From contig JAJFHD010000055.1 of the NCBI GenBank assembly GCA_021775805.1, positions 62,001-126,000 on the forward strand: a DNA stretch of 64,000 bases, read 5' to 3'. This stretch comes from Alphaproteobacteria bacterium. GTDB lineage: Bacteria; Pseudomonadota; Alphaproteobacteria; Rhizobiales; JAJFHC01. The notes beneath the pieces are model-generated. The model did not search any database. It had not been told where the DNA came from and worked only from the letters and a program-made list of their open reading frames with translations. Shown here in pieces: positions 61,007 through 64,000 of the stretch. Both the position numbers and the translations under genes were made by a program. Within the stretch, counting starts at the first letter, position 1. Each line of letters begins with the position of its first letter.

Positions 61007-62539
61007 CTATTTGATGACCAGGTCACCCAGATAGGGGAAGTTCATGACATTGACGACCGACTCGATGTCAACACCCTTCTTGGCTGCCCAGGAAAGGTCC
61101 TGCCAGTGCAGAGGCACGAAAGCGGCTTCGTCGTGCAGGATTTTTTCAATGTCCTGCAGCATCTTCGCCCGTTCCGGCCCGTCGTTCATGACCAGGCTGC
61201 GTTCGGTCATCTCGTCAACCTTGGCATTCGAGTAGTTGCCACTGTTGTACTGACCGCGACCGGTGTCCTTGTTCGGTGTCATCGCCAGGAACTCATAAAA
61301 GTTGGCGGAATCTTCCGTGTCCGAATGCCAGCCGATCATCATGATGTCGGCTGCGCGTTCGTCGTACTTGGGCCAGTACTGAGCCTTAGGCATGGTGGTC
61401 AGGTCGACCTTGATGTTGATCTTCGACAGCATCGCCGCAACCGCTTCAGCGATCTTGGCATCGTTCACGTAACGGTTGTTCGGCGCCATCATCGTTGCAG
61501 AGAAACCGTTCTCGAAGCCGGCTTCCTTCATAAGCTGTTTTGCCTTGGCAAGGTCATAACGTGGCTTAAGGCTGTCATTGTAACCAAGATAACCCTTCGG
61601 GCTCATCTGGGCTGCAGCAGTACCAAAGCCTTTCATGACCTTCTGGACGATGCCTTCATTGTTGATGGCATGAACGATGGCCTGGCGAACCTTCATGTTC
61701 TTCAGGGCTACGTTCTTTTCCTGGTTAAGCTGGAACGTGATGATCCGGGTTCCCGACATTGTGACAAGGTCGGTTTTGGCATTGTCACGGATCCGCGCGT
61801 GATCGGTCGGCGGTGCCGGTGCAACAAAGTCAACATCGCCGGACAGCAACGCGGCAACACGGGTGGGCGATTCCTTGATCGGTGTAAACACGATCTTGGA
61901 AACGTTGCCCGGAGATTTCTTGTCCCAGTAGTCGCCGAACCTGTCGAATTCCACCTTAACACCCTGTTCACGGCTTGAGATGGTGTATGGACCGGTGCAG
62001 GAAATGTTCTTCGACGCAAAGCTGTCGCCGTGCTTGACGATTTCGTCCTTGCCCTCGTAGAACTTGGAATCCAGCGGGAAGATGTACGTCGCGTTATGCA
62101 GAACCAACGGGAACGGTCCCGAAGTTTCAATCTCAACGGTATGATCGTCGACGACTTTCATAGCCTTGAACGGCTCAAAGATGCCCTTGAAGTCAGGGCT
62201 GGTCTTGAGGCGATTGAACGTCCACTGCACGTCGGCCGCGGTCATTTCACGTCCTGAGTGAAATTTCACGCCCTTGCGCAGGCTGAACCGCATGGTTGTA
62301 TCGCTTGTCCGTTCCCACTTCTCGGCGAGACGTGGTTCAAAATTGAGGTCCTTGCCCCAACGAACCAGCGGATCGCAAACCATGTGGGACAACTGCAGCG
62401 TTCCACCGGAAAGCTGCTCGTGAATGTCCAGCGATACCGGGTCGGCATCGTAGGCCATTTTCAGCGTCTTGGCCTCTGCAAGCGCGGGGACGCTGATTAC
62501 AGCGGTCGCAAGACAGAGTGCCTTAAAGGTAGTTTTCAT
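61007..62539 (-). CDS. Extracellular solute-binding protein, family 5 (peptide-type)
   Basis: A 510-aa periplasmic protein. The signal peptide is about residues 1-23 (ALCLATAVISVPALAEA). Family marks are LKMAYDADPVSLDIHEQLSG, LAEKWERTSDTTMRFSLRKG, VKFHSGREMTAADVQWTFNR, and VRQAIVHAINNEGIVQKVM later. It starts the complete five-gene importer operon (binding protein, two permeases, two ATPases), probably for a di- or oligopeptide. Confidence 0.94.
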   Translation of the reverse strand: MKTTFKALCLATAVISVPALAEAKTLKMAYDADPVSLDIHEQLSGGTLQLSHMVCDPLVRWGKDLNFEPRLAEKWERTSDTTMRFSLRKGVKFHSGREMTAADVQWTFNRLKTSPDFKGIFEPFKAMKVVDDHTVEIETSGPFPLVLHNATYIFPLDSKFYEGKDEIVKHGDSFASKNISCTGPYTISSREQGVKVEFDRFGDYWDKKSPGNVSKIVFTPIKESPTRVAALLSGDVDFVAPAPPTDHARIRDNAKTDLVTMSGTRIITFQLNQEKNVALKNMKVRQAIVHAINNEGIVQKVMKGFGTAAAQMSPKGYLGYNDSLKPRYDLAKAKQLMKEAGFENGFSATMMAPNNRYVNDAKIAEAVAAMLSKINIKVDLTTMPKAQYWPKYDERAADIMMIGWHSDTEDSANFYEFLAMTPNKDTGRGQYNSGNYSNAKVDEMTERSLVMNDGPERAKMLQDIEKILHDEAAFVPLHWQDLSWAAKKGVDIESVVNVMNFPYLGDLVIK

Positions 62540-63089
62540 ATGATTATTCTCCCTCGTTTACCTGCTCCGATTCCCGGAGCGCTGCGCCGAGAATGCATTT
62601 TTTGAAGAAATGCACAACATCCCAAAACCCTCCCAATCCACAACTTTAGCGATAAACATGAGTAGATATCGCCATTCGTCTGTGAATGGCGGGAAGATCA
62701 AGGTCTAAACGGCGCAGGGATAATGCCCCGACTTTCAGATCAACACAACAGCTACAAAACAATAGAACAGGTGACGGTCGGAAGCTGTCGTCCCACACGG
62801 CTACTTACAGTTCGGAATGCCTCATACCAAGAAATCCGCACCTTGGTTTTGCCTTCCAAATCCTTCGATGCAACATTTCGTGACAGTTGCCGTATTACCG
62901 AATCGATACTTTCATTACACAATGAAACGGTACAATATGCCGGTCTGATACGGCCCCGCCGTCGCCCTATGACCGATCGGCTTTGGAATTTGCGCATCAG
63001 AGCGCTGACGATCGGAACAACATTTGTCGACCGGAACCACCCGTTATTGACGACACAATCCAACGCAATTTCCAAAGGATGTTTTTGCA
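62540..63089. other. Divergent intergenic region before the parvulin gene
   Basis: 550 bp between the binding-protein gene and the parvulin gene. It should hold promoters for both. An 8-bp stem (62670-62677 with 62684-62691, 6-nt loop) is present without a T tract and is of unclear use. Open frames here show no family features. I see no RNA gene. Confidence 0.4.
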
Positions 63090-63938
63090 ATGCTTAGCTC
63101 AACCGCAACCACAGTCTGCGCGCGCGCGCAGACTGTGGTTTTCCGCCCCATCCGTTCTCTCGCAGCCGCTGCCGTGGTTGGCACCTTGCTGGTCACGACG
63201 ACAGCCGCGCAGGACTCTGAAGTGGTTGCCGTCGTGGATGGCAGTGAAATCACCAAGACCCAGGTGGAATGGACTCGTGAACTCGTCGGCCGCGGGCTGG
63301 ACCAGGTACCGGAAGCCCAGAGAGAAAAAGTCCTGCTGTCCATTCTTGTGGAGATCCGATTGCTCGCCAATGCGGCCAAGGCGCAAGGCCTGGAGAACAG
63401 CGATTCGTTCAAGACACGCCTCGAATGGCTGAAACTCCAGGCCCTGCGTGATGCCTATGTTGCGGAAAAAATACACGCCGGCATCACAGAAGAAAAGATA
63501 AAGGCCCAATACGACAAGCTCGTAGGTTCTGCCGCCCCACAACAGGAAGTCAGGGCCCGTCATATTCTGGTCAAGACGGAAGACGAGGCAAAGGCCTTGA
63601 TCAAGGAACTCGATGGCGGCGCCGATTTTGTCGAACTCGCAAAGGCCAAATCCACCGGTCCGAGCGGTCCCAACGGCGGCGACCTGGGATACTTCACCCG
63701 TGGACGCATGGTACCCAGTTTCGAGAAAGCCGCGTTTGCCCTCAAAACCGGGGAACACACAAAAGAGCCGGTCAAATCCCAGTTCGGCTATCACGTCATC
63801 AAAGTCGAGGACACCCGCAAGCAGGAGCCGCCGGCATTTGAACTGGTCAAGGCCGACGTTCGCACCTCACTGGAAACTGAAGAATTACGCGCGGCAATGA
63901 AGTCCCTGAGGGAAAAAGCAAAAATCGAAATGAAGTAA
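63090..63938 (+). CDS. Secreted parvulin-type peptidyl-prolyl isomerase
   Basis: A 282-aa periplasmic foldase. The N-terminal signal or anchor region is about residues 18-40 (IRSLAAAAVVGTLLVTTTA, then AQDSE). A SurA-like helical part follows (EVVAVVDGSEITKTQVEWTRE, LLSILVEIRLLANAAKAQGLE). The parvulin domain is at about 150-250: VRARHILVKTEDEAKALIKE, GPSGPNGGDLGYFTRGRMVPSF and FGYHVIKVEDTR. It catalyses prolyl cis-trans isomerisation during outer-membrane or exported protein folding. AAGGA lies 11 nt before the ATG. The first codons contain a perfect 34-bp palindrome. Confidence 0.92.
   Translation: MLSSTATTVCARAQTVVFRPIRSLAAAAVVGTLLVTTTAAQDSEVVAVVDGSEITKTQVEWTRELVGRGLDQVPEAQREKVLLSILVEIRLLANAAKAQGLENSDSFKTRLEWLKLQALRDAYVAEKIHAGITEEKIKAQYDKLVGSAAPQQEVRARHILVKTEDEAKALIKELDGGADFVELAKAKSTGPSGPNGGDLGYFTRGRMVPSFEKAAFALKTGEHTKEPVKSQFGYHVIKVEDTRKQEPPAFELVKADVRTSLETEELRAAMKSLREKAKIEMK
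63107..63140. repeat. Perfect 34-bp palindrome inside the parvulin gene
   Basis: The 17 bases from 63107 (starting AACCACAGTCTGCG) are the exact reverse complement of the 17 ending at 63140. It covers about codons 7-17 and is followed by TT and then coding sequence. It could form a strong cruciform or mRNA hairpin near the start codon and reduce or regulate translation, or it could be a protein-binding site. Confidence 0.9.
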
Positions 63939-63973
63939 TCTGTAGTCCCCAAGGGGATCGGAATCCTGCGGGG

Positions 63974-63996
63974 CGGGCGCCGTTTGAGTGCGCCCG
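63974..63996 (+). terminator. Possible terminator hairpin after the parvulin gene
   Basis: CGGGCGC (63974-63980) pairs with GCGCCCG (63990-63996) around a 9-nt loop, about 35 nt after the stop. The window ends before any T tract can be judged. Confidence 0.35.
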
Positions 63997-64000
63997 TCCT

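Noticed and set aside
59870..61978. 702-codon open frame antisense to the second importer operon
   Set aside because: It covers two permease genes and a binding-protein gene in reverse; no domain or ribosome site is seen.
62670..62691. 8-bp hairpin in the region before the parvulin gene
   Set aside because: No T tract on either strand and no matching motif elsewhere; it may be chance.
62723..63097. 124-codon frame in the divergent region before the parvulin gene
   Set aside because: It overlaps the parvulin start, has no domain, and the region more likely holds promoters.
1..64000. CRISPR array, prophage, insertion sequence or rRNA operon
   Set aside because: No regularly spaced repeats, transposase, integrase or phage structural genes and no rRNA sequence were seen.

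Overview
The window looks like chromosomal DNA of a marine-type alphaproteobacterium, probably Hyphomicrobiales or Rhodobacterales. The evidence is the moderately high GC content, many 4-nt ATGA/GTGA gene overlaps, an Omp25/31-like beta-barrel, and a complete trimethylamine/TMAO catabolic cluster of the roseobacter type. This assignment is an inference; no rRNA or other taxonomic marker lies in the window.

Layout. (1) 1-12085: the 5' end of glmU (cut by the window edge), a SPOR-like envelope protein, a divergent DJ-1/PfpI plus GlxA-type AraC regulator pair, DUF302 and DUF1638 proteins, an ATP-grasp enzyme, an ATC-hydrolase-like protein, an OmpR-type two-component system, a lipoprotein, a TPR-protein arginine methyltransferase fusion and tRNA-Lys. 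(2) 12086-15171: a visibly AT-richer stretch with an outer-membrane barrel, small secreted and membrane proteins and a DUF922-like putative metallopeptidase. (3) 15257-22022: two giant genes, an unrecognised 1134-aa protein and a TIR-TM-propeller protein, which form a plausible uncharacterised conflict or signalling pair. (4) 22071-31101: the TMAO regulon. It consists of tdm (DUF1989-GcvT demethylase), tmm (trimethylamine monooxygenase) and the tmoX/tmoW/tmoV uptake system, with a DUF1194 protein between tdm and tmm. A strong terminator separates tmoX from tmoW, and an ACCAATT-type motif recurs upstream of both tdm and tmoX. (5) 31370-35665: a membrane protein, a ROK sugar kinase, an MBL-fold hydrolase and a class III nucleotide cyclase. 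(6) 35699-41793: a complete oligopeptide-type ABC importer with fused ATPases. (7) 42406-54546: a surface-polysaccharide locus. A six-gene minus-strand operon holds four glycosyltransferases, a histidine phosphatase and a deacetylase-like protein. It is divergent from an unusual ABC exporter whose nucleotide-binding domain has lost its catalytic motifs and carries an internally duplicated insertion; a stand-alone cyclic-nucleotide-binding protein follows it. UDP-glucose dehydrogenase and UDP-glucuronate epimerase genes follow. (8) 54741-63938: a DUF4864 protein, a thioesterase-thiolase pair, a second complete peptide-type ABC importer, and a secreted parvulin foldase whose first codons contain a perfect 34-bp palindrome.

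The best candidates for something undescribed are the degenerate ABC exporter/cNMP-sensor polysaccharide locus, the 1134-aa protein next to the TIR-propeller gene, and the TPR-PRMT fusion. The TMAO cluster is a known pathway, but its regulatory layout is worth attention. All calls come from reading motifs; no database search was possible.
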